Source: Mycteria americana (Eukaryota; Chordata; Aves; Ciconiiformes; Ciconiidae). Taken from it: a DNA stretch of 64,000 nt. The notes beneath the pieces were generated by a model. It did no database searches. It worked only from the letters and a program-made list of their open reading frames with translations, and was not told where the DNA came from. The stretch lies in the NCBI RefSeq assembly GCF_035582795.1, contig NC_134366.1:1500501-1564500 (forward strand), given 5' to 3'. Of this stretch, positions 24,501-39,500 are shown one piece after another. A program made the position numbers and the translations under genes. Position 1 is the first letter of the stretch. Each line of letters begins with the position of its first letter.

Positions 24501-27500
24501 TGCTACAACCGTTTCCATTGGAGTTATGCTGCTCACACAAAATGTGAGGACGCTAATGCAGTTGGGATTTGCGGGGATAAAGACTATTGACAGCAACACC
24601 CTTTTACCACGCTGCGGCAACGTTCGTCTTGAGGGATTGCACTCCTGTGACACAGCTTTTGCGCGGATGAGCCCTAAGCTTTACAATAGTTGGAGAAATG
24701 CTAAGAGGGGTAAACATACGGTGCTTTATGCTCTGAAAATTGCTAATCTCGGGCTTGGATAAATGCATCCTGAAAGATAAGAGGTTCCCATCTTGAAGGA
24801 GCTTTGTCGCTCTAGACTTGCTCCATTTCCAAAGCCCCAGGGTTCAATTGCGAGTGCTGTCACAGCAGCTTTCTTGGTGGAGATCCTGAGCTCTTAATAT
24901 CCTAGAGAAGATGACCTTCAGCTCATTAACATCGCAAACGAACGTACTTGCTGTAGCACGGTCCTCGCTGCAAGGTGGCGAGGGAGCTCCTGGGCAGGAG
25001 ATGGCAGATAGCTTCTGGTGAGATGCACGTGGAGCGTACTACAGTCGCTTGGCCTGGAGGTGACAGAGTCCTCACGCGTGACTAAGTCCTGATGGGAATT
25101 CTTGGAGGTTGTTATACCAATACTGATCTACGCCTGAGCCTGGAAGCTTATTAGGAATTCCTAATGATTGAGAGAAGGCTGTTGGCAAGAGGTGGGAAAG
25201 GACGGGGCTTAAAACTCCTGCTGTAATTCTGGGTAGTCCGATTCATGCTGAAACCAAATGCATCCAGGTGCAGTCTCCTGGGACATGAAAACAAACACAC
25301 TTAAAGCTTAAAAATGCAGGATATTTTGTAGCCTGGGACCACAGAAACAGCACAACTATCTCTTCAATTAACTTTATATGTTGAACCCTATCTCTTTTTA
25401 AAAAACCTAAGAATTAAATGAGAAAAGAACTTTCAGTTTGCTCATTAATAAGTCAGTTAAAAAGCCTCAGCCCAAACCCCGAAGGAGATTTTGCTCCAAA
25501 CTGGAAATGACTGGGTAATTGATTCTGTTCGAGAGAGAGCCGGCGCAGAAGGCGGCGCGGCTATGCTATCCCAGACTCCAGCCCAGGGTATCAATTTCTA
25601 TTTTTATCGTCATGAAAAATTCAACAGGTAAAAGGAAATTGTTCAGCATGCCTGTAGAACAGAGTTAAAATCCCCCAAACCCAGTTCCTCTAACTGCATC
25701 TTCTTCTTCTTTTGCAGGGCAAGCCTGAAACCGTGCAGAAAGCTGGCTTTATCAAAGGCCCGGTGTTCAAAGGCATTGCTTCGAGTCGCTTTTTGCCCAA
25801 AGGCACCAAAACAAAGGTTAACCTTGAGGAGCAAGGAAGACAAAAGGTGTCTTTCAGCTTTAGTTTAACCAAGAAAACCTTACCGAATAGATTTCTGACT
25901 GGTCTCGGAAACGAGAAACAAAATGAAACTCAGAACTCCCCAGCAGTACCCCTTCAGGCTGACTTTAACCCCAAAAGCAAAATGGACTTGGGGGATGCCG
26001 CTGGTTCAGCTGAGGAGTCTTCACCTCCAAAACCGAAGGTAGAATTAGGGAAGATCCATTTTAAAAAACATTTACTTAATGTCACAGCAAAACCGCCACC
26101 AGCTGCAGCAGCAACGCTACCGCCACCGCCGCCGGCTGTGGCACCGGTAACGGAACCGGTGGCATTGGCTGCGGACTTTCCCTCAACGCCACCGCCTCCC
26201 CCGCCTCCCCCTCCGCCGACGGTGTCACCAGCAGCATCGATGCCGGTTCCTGCAGCGGCAGCCTTGCCACAACTGCCAGTAACGCTGATGTCAACGCTGT
26301 TGCTGTCGCCGCCCGTGGAAGCTGAAGTCCCCGCTTCGAAGGAGCCGTGCCATGCGGTACCTAAGGAGGCTTTGGAGCCGGATGTCAAGCAGGATGCGGT
26401 ATCGCGCGGTTCGGAAGAACGTGTAACTCAAAACACGCCCGAGCAGACGGAAATAACTCCGCAGAAGGAAGATTCCCATATTGGGAAAGAGGATGAGGTT
26501 TCCGACAGCTCTAAAGGTGCTCCCCTCTGCTCCCGGAGGCAGGGGTCGAAGAGGAAGTTCTCCCAGTCCGACGGCACGCTGCTGGGCTCCGAGTCCGACG
26601 AAGATTCGGTGAGGACCTCCTCCAGCCAGCGGTCACACGAGCTGAAGATATCCAGTACGGAAAAAGAGAGAGATCCCAGAAGGAGCTCCACGTCCCTCAG
26701 AGGTGACGACCTGGGGAAGTCCTCCTCGCGCTCCAAGTCGGACAGGGATGAGAAGTACTCGAGCTATTCAAAATCGGAAAGAGATTCGCGGTATGCGTCT
26801 TCCCGCTCTCGATCAGACAGAGAGAGAAGGCGAAGCCGGTCTCATTCCCGTTCCCGATCCGATCGGAGCTCCCGAACCAGCTCTTCCTACTCCAGGTCAG
26901 AGCGTTCGCATTACTATGAATCCGACCGCAGATACCATCGGAGCTCCCCGTACAGGGAAAGGTCGAGATACTCCCGTTCGTATGCGGACAGCAGGGCGCG
27001 AGAGAGCTCGGACTCGGAGGACGAGTACAGGAGGACACATTCCAGATCGAGCGACTCGAGGCGTACGTCATCCCACTCCTCCTCCTCCTACAGAGACTCG
27101 AGGACTTCTTACTCTAAGTCGGACAGGGACAGCAAAGTAGAGTCGTCTCATGCCGACGTGGAGAGGAGAGGAAGGTCTTCTTCGAAAGCAGATAGAGATT
27201 CAAAAAGGACTTCAGAAAGTGAAGTAACCAAAAGGTGCTCTCCCCTTGATGAGCTAGGCTATCGAAAGGGGACATCCCATTCTAAGCCCGACAGTAATGT
27301 GAATTCCTCCCGTTATAAGTCCACCCCTTCAAAGACCCCCGCACCAAAGCCTGATAAATTTAAGAGTTCTTTCTGTTGTACAGAATCGATCGAAGAAATA
27401 AAACAGCAGTCTAATTCTCTAGATTTAGAGACCTCTTGTCTAAAAAGCAATGAGATCAGGGTGTCCATTGCGAAAAAATTTGAAAGGGAAAAGACACTTT

Positions 27501-30500
27501 CTCCATTAAATCAGTTAAACGATTTGCCCGCTTTTAAAAAGGCAGACGAATCGAAAGCGGGTTTTGCTAACTCAAAGTCCGAGGAACTTACAGGAAACGA
27601 ATGCCACGACAGTGTTAAGGAGCAAGAAACTTTATTAAAGATAAAGCACGATCAATTAAGAACGTGTTTCCCCATGGAGTTGAGTGTAAATGGGTCCCCG
27701 GAGGATAGGGCCGATGGTTTGGCAACTTCCAGTGCCTCCAAAACAGAGGATGTCACCGCGTCTTCTGATGATAGCCTGTTTCGGTCAGAAGCATCGCCTG
27801 TCGTGAAGACGAGTCCATCGTATCCGTTGCCATCTAATGGGTTTGAGAGCACGTATGTGTCTCAAGAGCAAGAGCCGGACGATTCTCGGGTGCAGTCCAG
27901 CGAGTGCAACAGTCTGTTTAGGCAAGCAGAGGCTCCGGTCTCGCAGCAGCAAGGGGAAGCCATCCCTTTGCCCATCATGAATGTAGATCATACTAAAACT
28001 GTACCGAAGAAGCTGGATGATCAGGCGACTCCGTGCGACAAAACCAAAGAACCAGTTTTTTGCTACATTTCAGACAATGCCACCCCTGCTTTGTATCATT
28101 CGGAAGTTGAAATCGAAGCAGAACCAGCAGATTTAAAAGTTACATCCGAGACTTTCCTGGACATGCAGGTAGAGTTGCAGACCGTTACGTGCGATTATGA
28201 GAGCACGGAGGATCACCCCTCAAAGTCTGCCTGTGACGATGAGCAGGGTCACCCTTCCCATAAAATTAGCCTGGCAGTGGAGAGCTCGAGCAGGGATCCT
28301 TCCCAGGATGGCTGTTCCCTGAGGGTCAGGTCGGACCATCCCGTGCCGGAGGAAAGCGTCTCTTCCAAATGGGACGTGCCACCGCCGGATGGACGCCAGG
28401 AGCTGCCGCAGCATTCGGAAGCCGAAGAGGCGCTCGAGTTGAATACTCAGCACGTCGATCTTGGTTTGGCAAAAGGCAAGCCATCGTTCCAAGATGAACA
28501 TTCGTACTATTCGGAAGTGCTGCTGGAGCACCGTGGCAGAGAAGTCGTGGAGGAAAGTGCTGTTTCCACTGAGGGAGTTGGGCCAGATGATTTGAGCGTT
28601 CGGTGTCCCGGTGTATTGACTGAGAAGGATGAGGGAGACGAGCCCTTGGTGGCTTCGGCTTTTCCAGATGCCTTGTTTCCCTCTTGCGATGTTATTGTCA
28701 CTGCAGAAGAAATGGAGATGGTAACTCAAGCCCCGACGTGCGACAGCAGCGGCAACGCTGCTGAATTTGTTCCCGCTGGCCGTGACGATTACTCCGACAC
28801 GGGGGAGAGCGACAGCGAGGGGGGCAGTGAAGACAGTGACACGGACGACTCGGATTCTGATGACGGCGCCCCACGGAAACGGCTCCAGTCTGTTGTGGTC
28901 GTCCCGAAGAACTCGACCATCGCGATGGAGGAGAGCAGCCCTGGCTCCTCGCGGAGCAGCCAGGGCAACAGGCGCTTCTCCGACCACTGGGACGATGAGC
29001 GACCGGAGCCCAGTAGACCCTACTATGAAGAGAGATCAGAGAACATGGCGAGTAAAGGCGGTCCGCAAGTAGAGAGCAGATGTTCTCCTAGAGGGATGGA
29101 GAAGAGTCCGGCAACTTCTACCGAGCTCAGCAGGAAGGAGATGGAGGAGCTGCGGCCGGATCCGTGCCAGCCTCAGAGCGACGGTGTTGACAGTACGAGT
29201 CAGGCAGACCTGACGGCAGACTCCCACGGCAAACCCAACCCAGATGAGAGAATGACGTTGAAGGAGCTGATGTCCATTGGTAGACCCATCGGCCGACAAG
29301 ACGAGCAGCCGTTTTGTCTGCCGGAGAGTTTCGAAAGCGCCGATAAATCCCGACACCAGACGAGCTCTTCCAAGCCAGACAGTAGGCAAGGGAAGGGTGG
29401 GCTTAACCAGTCTGGCCTCGGAGACTTCCCCAGGCTGGACGGTTTTCATACGGCGGAGGATCTGGGTGGTTTGGGCTGGGACTTCTCCCAGCCGGAGAAG
29501 CCCAGTAGCACCTACCAGCAGCCGGATAGCAGCTTCGGGGTCTACTCGGGCTACGTTTACCAGCCGGGCTCGGGAGCGTACGGCAGCTCTCAGAGTTACT
29601 GGCAAGGCAACGGTTATTGGGATGCAAGGTCCGCTAGCAGACCTTCTGCAGTTAATTATGAACGAATTCAAGGGCAAGTACCGGATTCTCTAACGGAAGA
29701 TCACGAGGAGTACGAAGAGGATGACCGTTGGGATGATGACTGCAAGCCTCGTTTTCCCAGCCCCTCGAGTAAATGCCAGGTGCCCGGGCAGAAAGAAAAA
29801 GGCTCGGTGCAGGCACACGAGATCAGCAGCAATTCGACCAAGGAGCCGGTGCCTGGCGGGGAGAAGAAGGAGGAGGTGAAGGTTTTGGAAAAAAACGATG
29901 CGAAAGAGCGAGGTCCACCAAAAAAAAGACGCCCGGAGTTGGAGAGCGACTCTGAGAGCGACGTGGACTCGAGGGAGAAGAAGAAGGTGAAACCGGAGGG
30001 GGAGCAAGTGGAGTCGGCGCCGCAGGACTCCTCCATGGTGGGTCGGTTGTGTATCATGGACGACTTCAGAGACCCCCAGCGCTGGAAGGAGTTTGCCAAG
30101 CAAGGAAAGATGCCCTGTTACTTTGACCTTATTGAGGAGAACGTGTACTTGACAGAAAGGTAACTGATTTTTTTACCCTTTTTTTTTTCCCCTTGCCTAG
30201 AGCAATTTTAGGTTTTAGCTTATATTTGATTCTGTGATAGTTTGGGGTTTTTTTTACGGCCAAATGGGCATAATTTGGAGGGAGGGAGGGATGTCGTGTT
30301 CCCAATGTCTGGCAAAGCTGCTCGTAGAGGAGACGATGCTGGGCAAGTGTTTATGCTCCCCTGGGTCTCTTCCCCTAAACAGAAAACCCTGGTTGGGCCC
30401 AGACGTGTCCCGGTGATGGGAAGAGGTGGAAGATTGGAGGGTATGGGGGGAGGATGATTTATTTATACCCTCTTCTCAGTCATCTTGCCGCATCCCCTTT

Positions 30501-33500
30501 GTCTAATGTTGGTTTGGGTATCAGGCAGGACTTGCACGCGTGGGATTACAGGCATCAGCACCAAGTAAACATGTTATTCTTGTACCCCTGGTAGTTTGTA
30601 AGAGTAATTCAATTTTTTTCCGAGCTTTTTGCTTCATTCTCTATTACCCATCGTTCATCTGAACGTGGTGCGGCTACGTTAGAGCCCAGAGCAGTATAGC
30701 AGCATCACCTCTGGGCTTGCCAGATCTTGTCTGTTTAGTGGCCCCAAATTTAGTGGCCAGCTCGCTCCCTCTCTGAAGACCCAGGGAAATCTGTCTGGGT
30801 GTGGGAAAGGTTTAGGACAACCAATGTGTGTTTGTAAAGGCTTTGGTTACTCGCGTGTAATTATTTGCCATCTCAGATGAGTTATTTTAGATCTAGCAGA
30901 CTGTAATTTGAAATATCAGAGGGTCGCTGTTGGCTGCAGATTATCCTTCTCCCTTTTGCATGGGAATGTTGAACAGGATACGATCCCTGGAAAATAAAAT
31001 CATCTATTCCTGAGCTTTAGAGATGATTAGTAAGTGTGTTGCTTCAGGGCTCAACTACCTTCATCCTTGCCAAAAAAATACTCGCTCGGGCTTTAATGCG
31101 TAGGTGAGAGCTCCTTGCGAGCTTGTAACCAATTCTTATTCCTGGCACAGGCTACGGTAAAGCCTTCTGATGATTTTATGCCTATTTAAAATCTTGCCGT
31201 TTCATTGAACGTCATGGTCCTTTTCCATCTCGTGATTCCTCAAGGGTGGTTGAGTAACGGCGTTCCTGCCGACCCTTTGGGTGCCAAGCCCCGGTGCTCG
31301 CCAGCAGCGAGGGCACCGGCCGCGGCACCGGCTCGGGGGGACGCTTCACACGGGCCCATTTAAACCCGTGTTGGGGTCTTAACACTCAAGGCTTTGCCGT
31401 GTCTTTTGTTCACTAGAACGCCTTTTTTTGTTTTGTTTTTATAAATGTATTTTAAAAGATATTCTCGATTCAGAGTCTGAATACTAACCACTTATCTGCG
31501 GGTAAAACCTGCTATTTATTTCAATCCAAGCCTTTTTGCTTATGCCTTTTTTTGTCTTGTTGGGATCCACGCTCCAAAGCATTTCCCTAATCATCTCACG
31601 GCAACTAAAATATCAATTAGTAGATGCCTTTGATGCCCTACCTTTTCTGTAACTACCGTTTTCTTGTTGTCTTTTTCATCATCTTATTTGACAGTTAAGC
31701 AGAGGTGTAAGTAGCTAAACCCTCCAATTTGCTTTATTAAAAGAAAGCTATTTTAAAATGGTACGTGCGCTCACCTAGTGGTTTATATGTTAATATTTTA
31801 GAAGATAGGTTTTCTCCTGGCCTTTGGATCAGCAAAACCCAGTGGACTGTTACAGAATAGCTGAGGTTGGAAGGGATCTCTGGAGATTGTCTCCGTAGTA
31901 TTATATACGATTACAGAATATATAGTATTTCATGAGAGGCTAATCAAAGTTTATCCTTTTAGTTTAAACCTTAGAACTTGTGCTACGTGGTGAGAATTCC
32001 TCTGTCTAGAAAAATCAGGGCTGAATTTTCTGGCAGTTGGTTTCTTGCGTGACAAAACGAAGGGGTTTTAGTCCTTCCTCTGGCTGTAGGTGTGTGTGCG
32101 TGCGCCCATCTACGTTGAAAGTAAAATTGGATTGTGGACATGGAGGAGAAGGAAAAAAAGGTAAATATGCTGGGATGTCTTTCTGAGAAATCATCTTTTG
32201 TGAGCAGAAAGTCATCACCTCCTGCTCAAAAAAACCCCAGGGTCCTTGGTTACCCCTGTACCTTCTTGTGGTTGTCCACAGGTAATCAATCCATATGCCC
32301 AGGTTCTAGAGAATAAATGAATTTCCTCCAGTAACAGCTGATAAAGATTGAGGAGTAATTTCTCTACCCAGATGCCGTCTAACCTATATTTCAATGCCTC
32401 GTCTTCAATAGGAAGAAGAACAAATCTCACCGGGATATTAAGCGAATGCTGTGCGAATGCCCTCCTCTCTCCAAGGAGGAGCGAGCTCAGGGGGAGGTTG
32501 CTTGTGGAGAAGACTGTCTCAATCGCCTGCTCATGATAGAGTGGTAAGGAGCGTTTCATGAGTTGCCGGAGTTGGGCGGTGTTGTCCACGAGGTGACCTG
32601 GGAGCCCCTAAAGGAATTCAGACTTTCCTGGGCAGTGGCAATGAGCTGTCTGTACGCTCTCACTCCACTGGTGTGGAGCGATCTTCAGAGCCGGCATACC
32701 AGGATCTGACCTTAGATCTTCTGCAGGAGGCTGGACCGTAGCAACCTCCCGTTAAAACCTGCTGCAAATGCCTGGAGTCTTCTGCTCCTCGGCCGTTACT
32801 CTAGTCCATCGTAAGCATGGTTGGAGGGAGCCAGAAATGCAAACGTAGCTCTACTTGAGATCCTCATTTCCTTTCATTTCTCCTTTTGCATCTCTCTCCT
32901 CTCCCCAGAGCCTCACCAGGCTACGGCCGTTGTCTCCTTTTCCCTCCGGGAAGAAGCTACGAGAAGGGGGAGCTCTGCTGTGAGCAGGAGGCAGGGGACA
33001 GGGCGCTTAGTGGGATTCACCCCCTGGCACGAGGATTGTCACCAGCTGGGGTGGGAGGAGAGGAATTACCTGGCAGAAGCCCTGCCCATTTTTTTTTCAT
33101 TTCATAGCCCTGGCAGTAGATGCAGGGGAAGGGGATATCTTGGGGGAAGAACCCATAAAACATGGGGAGAAGAGGCCAGTTCATCCCATTTTGATGATAT
33201 GACATAGAAATACAGCAGCATTCGCATTCCAAATGTTTTTATCTTCTTTCCAGAAATAAATTGTCTGCATTTGCATGTTGACAGTCAGATGGTTATGCTT
33301 TTTATAGCAAAACACGGTTGAAGGTTTTACACTGAATTGATTATGGTTCCTTGGTATCTGTTTCCCATCTGAGCCGTTTCCGTTATCGCTGTTGTCCTGC
33401 TGGGAATTGATTTGTTCCGTTTCTTTCCCTTAGTTCTTCCAGGTGCCCAAACGGCGACTACTGCTCCAACAGGCGCTTCCAGAAGAAACAGCACGCAGAT

Positions 33501-36500
33501 GTTGAAGTGATCCTCACGGAGAAGAAAGGCTGGGGGCTGAGAGCTGCCAAAGATCTGCCATCGTAAGCCTTTGCTCTTCGAACGACGTCCTCGTGCTATT
33601 TCACTCCCTCGCGAAGGGAAAATAAGTTGCTTGTGTTTTCCTGGTTTCACTGACGTTGGGGATTTGCTGAGGTTCTTCCAGCTTTATATACTGTCCTTGT
33701 CCTCTGTCAGGTGTCCCTCTTGGTTATCAGCACGTACGTATCCACTCATTATGTGTTAGACCTCCCACTCTGGTTGTGCTCTCTTCTCATTAGGGTTTCT
33801 GACAGTCTTGCTGTGGCTTCATCTTGTGTTTAATCTGTCTTCCCGTCTTTCTCTGTCCCCACTACACGGCGTCAGAGGGGCACGCGCTCTGGTTGTGTCT
33901 CCTCTTTTTCTCTTCTCGCCTCTGCAAGACTTACCCTCTTCTCGAGTCCTCCTCCCCTTCGGACTACACGAAGATCCCGTGGGGATCCTTCCTCCCTCGT
34001 TAGCCTGTTGTTAGTTAACTGCTCCACTTCGAAGTGCTGGTTTGACATCAGCCACGCTTACGGATCCGACTCTGTCTTTGACCCTGTTTCGCTCCAGTCG
34101 AATGATATTTGCCCGTTGTGCGTGGATCAGTGCCTTTATCGACAGTGTCTGGCACAAAGGAGCTGGTGGGACTTGAATGCAAGGGCTGCACGGTGTTCGA
34201 ACCCCTCCTAGGTCCACAGCAGGATAGATGCCGATCTTTTGGGAATTACGGTCCTCTTTGGAAGCTGTTGCACTCAAAAAGTGAGTGTGACTGGGAAGAA
34301 GGAGCAGGTCTTGAGATGGGAATGCCTTTGCCCTAGGTAGGGTAAGTCAAGGAGTTGCCTTCTGCCTTGCCGAGCCAGCGCTTTCTCATACTCCCAGTAG
34401 TAAAAAGAGCTTTAAATGAGGCTGTGAGAGAGGAGCGAGGACATTCAAAGAGCTGCCGGGGGCTGGAGCACAAGGTACAGCAGGAGGAGCGGGACGAGCA
34501 GGAGGCAGCGATGGGGTTTGCTGGGAGAAGGGAGCAAGGCGGGAGACGTCTCCAGGTGAGAGCGGCTGTGGTGCGCTGCCACGCTCCTACGCTAGCAAGA
34601 CCCGGGTGGATTTTTCTCCCCTGGGTTCAGACCTCACCATTTGTGTGTGGGTCGTGTGGGCGTGGGCGTCCGCAGATCCACGCAGGGCGAGCAGAAAGCG
34701 GTCGTGCTGCTCTGCAGATGAACAACAGGCTTTGTAGAAGAAATTGCTGGAGTGTCCCGCCGTGGGGAAGCAGTGCTGTGCACTCAGAGTTTCGCCAGGC
34801 TCCGATTTCCGTCTTAAAAGGCTGTGGGATGGGCATGATGAGTCTGTTCAGTCTCAAGCGCACCAGAGACTGAGCTTCAAAACAATCTGCCAAAAGACTT
34901 TTTTGTAGCTCTGGATATTTTAGTGAGTTTCCGTGGAAACTCCGATTTTTTTTTTTTTTTTTTTTCTTCTGTTGAAGACAAAGAGTACTGAGGAATCCAG
35001 CGGTGTTTCTGACACTTAAGAAGGCCATAGGTCTTACAGCTATATCGAATATATTCTACTGCTGTATCGAATATATGAGACTAATTCACAGGAAGATACG
35101 GGGAAGAGTTTTGATTGCTTTAGAGAGGTATGCCAAGTTATCTAAAATGCAGTGAAAACAAGTCTGCGTTTTCAGCCGAATATGTTTAACCGAGAGCGCC
35201 CTTCACACTGTATTTATGTAAAAGATAACGGCGTTTAAGCGATTGTTAAAACGAGCGAGCGCTCTCCATCACCGTTCTGTTGCACAGCAACTGTATCGAA
35301 GAAGAGGGTGAGCACCGTGGCATTTTCTGGCTCTTGATTTTTCCAGATTTGCCGGGTAACCCGGGGAGTCCCTGGTGCTGCTGCACGTAACCTCTGCGAG
35401 AGCAGGGTCCTGTTGTTTTTGGAATAACGTGCACGCAGGGAAGCGGTAGCGATGGGGACTGACGCAGTGCTGCTGCCCCATGTGGAAAGATCAGGTCCAG
35501 TTTGATGTAAAGTTTTAGGCATTTCTTTTGAAGACAAGCTATGGAGGTCGTAGTAAAGGTATGGCTGGTAGTGAACAGCTCACCGTAGCGAGCATCGTGT
35601 CTGCTAGGTGTGCTAGGATCAGGAACGTTGAGAAAGATGGGAAGGAGATAAAGCGTGTGAAGACTGCCTTGGGTAAGAGGGTAAATAAATCAACAAGAGC
35701 AGCGAAAGTATCTACTGCAGTTGGCCTGTGCGTGCCGAGGGATTTGGATGTGGCTCCTCAACACTTGATACGGCGACTTCAGGCTGGGGCTGGCTGGAAT
35801 ATTGCTTTTGTTGGTGTGTGCGCTATTCTGAAAAGCTGCTGTTTGGAGAGAGACTTGCAGACTGGCAGAACATTGCTGCGGAGTTAAAGCTTATCTTGGG
35901 AGAAGACAACCTTCTCTTGGTAGTCATCCCACCAGAAGACAGTCTGTGGACTGTCGCAAATCCGGCCAAGGGTGGAGAGGTAATACACCCAGAAGATGAC
36001 CCGTCCCACCTGACGTGGCTTTGTTCAAAGGTATTTCTAGCTCGGCTCTCCTCGCTGTCCTGCCGCTGCGCCCGTTTCCCAGGCTTAGAGTTTTGCGGTC
36101 GGGACTTTGAGGGGAGCCAACCCTGCTAAGCAGCAGAAGACCATAGCTGACACCTTCATGTTGGTATCTGCAGGCTAGGGACACATCCAGGAGAAAGATA
36201 TGGCTGAGTTACGAGCTGAAGGTGCAGATTAACGTACCAGAACGTTTTTTTTGGGTGGACACGGAGGTGGGGGAAGATGGGCATAATTTGTACGTGTGGG
36301 CTAGCAGGCCACCACGGTACTGTGCGAGAGGCTGGGATTAATGATGGGAAGGAAATGGAGTGAGCGATACCTGCCCAAAACACCCAATGCTTGGTCCAGG
36401 TGGAGCTGGCAGGAGCTTTGGCTTTCCTGGTGCTCTCCCGGTTAAGCACAAGGAAAGAGTTGAAGGGTTCAGGGTGATATTAAACAAGGGAAAACTTTGG

Positions 36501-39500
36501 ACAGATATCAAGGAAAGCTGTTTCACAACGCATCTTGGGTTTAAAGCCTGGCTGTGCTGCAGAACGCAATCCGTGAGGTTTGTGTCGGAGCGTAGGGGTA
36601 ACTCGTCGTTCTCTTCCATCTCTGCTTTTAAATTCACCTTTCCTGTGGTTAACAAGGATATTTGATTGACCCCTCATTTCACCCACCAGACCAGGAAGGT
36701 GCAGACAGGCTTTCCATTTCAATTGAAGAAAACCACCTGCCAGCACCTTCTCTTAATACTCCTTATTTTCCTCCTCACATCGCCCACGAGGTCTTGTTCT
36801 TTTACAGAATAAACCCTGCTCGAAGGGGAGCTTTATTCTTGCATCTGGGCTTTTCGCTCTGATATACCTACCCATGCGATAGCGTAAAAACATACATTCA
36901 TCAGAACTGCCTGAGATTACGGCGTATAGTCATCGTAGCTACACCACCAGGATGACCAGGCTGCAAGTTGTATTCAGAGAGCTCGTCTCAGCGGGAATTA
37001 TTTTCTTTTCCGTGGTGTTTCTTGCTTGCGGCTGAGTGATGCTTTTTTCCTCTTGGGCTTTGCAGCAACACTTTTGTCTTGGAGTACTGCGGAGAAGTGC
37101 TGGATCACAAAGAGTTCAAGGCTCGCGTGAAGGAATATGCCCGGAACAAGAACATTCACTATTATTTCATGGCCCTGAAGAATGACGAGGTGAGCAGTGT
37201 GGTTGCTGTGCTTGGCTTCGGGGGAGGCTGGCTGGGCTTAGCCCTGGTTATGTACAGCGCCGACTCCCTGTGAACCCACTAAGCACCGTCCTGAATCTGT
37301 CAGAAATGTTTTCCTAAGGAAAGGAAACGTTGGCTGGCTTTGTGTTGTCATACCTTACATGGTTTTTTTAACCCATTGCTCAGTTTCAGCCTGGTTTAAC
37401 AGAAGTCTGGTAGCTTAACTGTAGCCCAGTGTCCTTGGAGAGGAGAAATTGTCCTCCCGAGGGAAAGGACGGAGTATGGCCCATCCCTTCCACACGAGCA
37501 AACCTCTGTGGGAGAGAAACCCCGTCTGTGTCTCTGCTCCGGGAGATGCTTCAAGCCAAACTCAGCCTTCTTGGATGCCCAAGTAAACCAGCCTAGAAGA
37601 CACACCAAGAAACCACGTTTCCTTTCTTCCCTTGCTCACAGAGCTACATTAAACTGGGACACTTTTAGCTGGTGGAGTCCCTACGTGCAGGATTACTGTC
37701 ACCAAAATATTTATATACCAGGAGTTCTCTATTATTTATCTTGACTTCAGCTCTATGGGATCGTGGAGCTGCGACGCAGAGAGCGCAGCCTTGCTTACCT
37801 TGGGCGATGGGCCCTCCCTCGCTGAGAACAAAGCGTATAAATAGAAATGTAATATCGTATTCTGCTTGTCTCTTCTGTCAAGACTTTTTGGGTCTGGGTA
37901 GCTTTACAGTAAATGAGCTAAAAATACTCCGAGTGCTTTTTTCCTCTTCCCCCCCCCCCCAAAGTAAGCAATTTTTGTAGCTGCCATGGGATTGCTATGT
38001 GATCACAAGGGGGCACAGAGGAGTTTTTCCAGTTATAAAAGGGAGGACGCAGCGATCCAGGAGATGACCTTTCTATTCAAGCACCATGCATGTGGCAGAG
38101 CCGTTCGGCTTTCCCAGCCCTCACGGTCATTGTACCACGTATCAGAGGGTCAGAAACAGATACTAAAAATTCAGGATCCCCACCCAACTAAGAACTCTGC
38201 ATTAAGCAGCAATGAAAACTAAGAAAACAGGTGAAAACACGTACCAGTTGCTTAGTGCTCTTCCTTTTTTGGGGGCACTTCATATCATTATAAAACCCGT
38301 TCTCCAAACCAAATAAAGTTGATAGCTGGAGCAGGAAAGGGTGACGACTTCTACGTGGGTTGTGTTCAAACGCGCGGCGTTCATAGCTATACTGCTTTGT
38401 ATTTCTGCCCGGTGCGGAGGGAGAGAGGCCGTTTCGCTCTATTTGTTGGTTTCTTTTCAGATAATCGATGCTACCCAGAAAGGAAACTGCTCTCGTTTTA
38501 TGAACCACAGCTGTGAACCAAACTGCGAGACACAAAAGGTAAACTGCTGGATCAAAGCTGCCGGCTTCTCACTTCCACTGCCTTGCGACTTGGCAAGCTC
38601 AGAGTGAAAAGCGTTGCTCCTTTGTCTTTACGTCTCTTTGTTTTGGGTGGTTGTTGTTGTTGTTGTAACTTAGTGAAATGGAAACAGCTACCTTTGAAAT
38701 GGGCATGTACTGCCGATCCCGTTAGCAAATTTTAAGTTTATCAGTGATGCTGTTTGAAGGATTAGCCTTGTTAATTTAAAGCAAAACCAGAGTCGAGCCT
38801 GGCTTTTGTAACAGATATTGTCATCTTGTTTTTTCCTTGCCTTAGTGGACTGTGAATGGGCAGCTCAGAGTTGGATTTTTCACCACCAAACTAGTCCCAT
38901 CGGGCTCGGAGCTGACGTTCGATTACCAGTTCCAGAGATACGGGTACGTTTCGGCGCTCTCTGCTTAAGCTGCTGGAAGTGGGGTTTTGTGAGTGTTGGT
39001 GCAATGAACAAATTGAAACGACCCATTGCAAAGCCTGGTCTAACAGAGCGGTTGTAAATGAACTGGAATTCAACTATATAAAAAGCTACCTGGATAAAGT
39101 TTCTTCCATTTTCTAACACAAGAGACTGGGAGAGGAACGTCCCATTGATTTAATACGTCTTTTCCAGTGTCACTTTCTTGCCTTTTTGTTCCACTTGATA
39201 CCATCTCTCCCCAGTGGACATTTCCCACATAGTTATCTTGACTGTTTCTTTCCTCTGTCTAATTATTAATTACCCAAGCTCCAGACTTTGCAATGCTCTT
39301 AAAGAATGCCTCTTCTTCCCCACCCACCCCTGTTTTACGACTTTGCAAATACTTGCAGAGCTGTAAAACCCCAACAGATAGCACGTTCCCTCTTCCTGTC
39401 CGACTCCAGAAGTGCAGGTGTGCAAGCTCCAGCGTGGGCTTTGGCTCCCTTCGCTAAACCCGAGCCTAATATTTTTATATTACTGCTTGTCCAGGTGTAT

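Noticed and set aside
25954-29677. Several long frames on the minus strand and in other frames across exon 3
   Set aside because: They are shadows of the real exon-3 frame, caused by its codon composition; the SETD2 frame matches the family throughout.
34355-34873. A 172-codon + strand frame in intron 5
   Set aside because: No family match, and it sits between two secure exons whose junction and phase need nothing in between.
36465-36660. A segment in intron 5 with faint similarity to CR1 internal sequence
   Set aside because: The similarity is too weak and patchy to separate from chance without an alignment.
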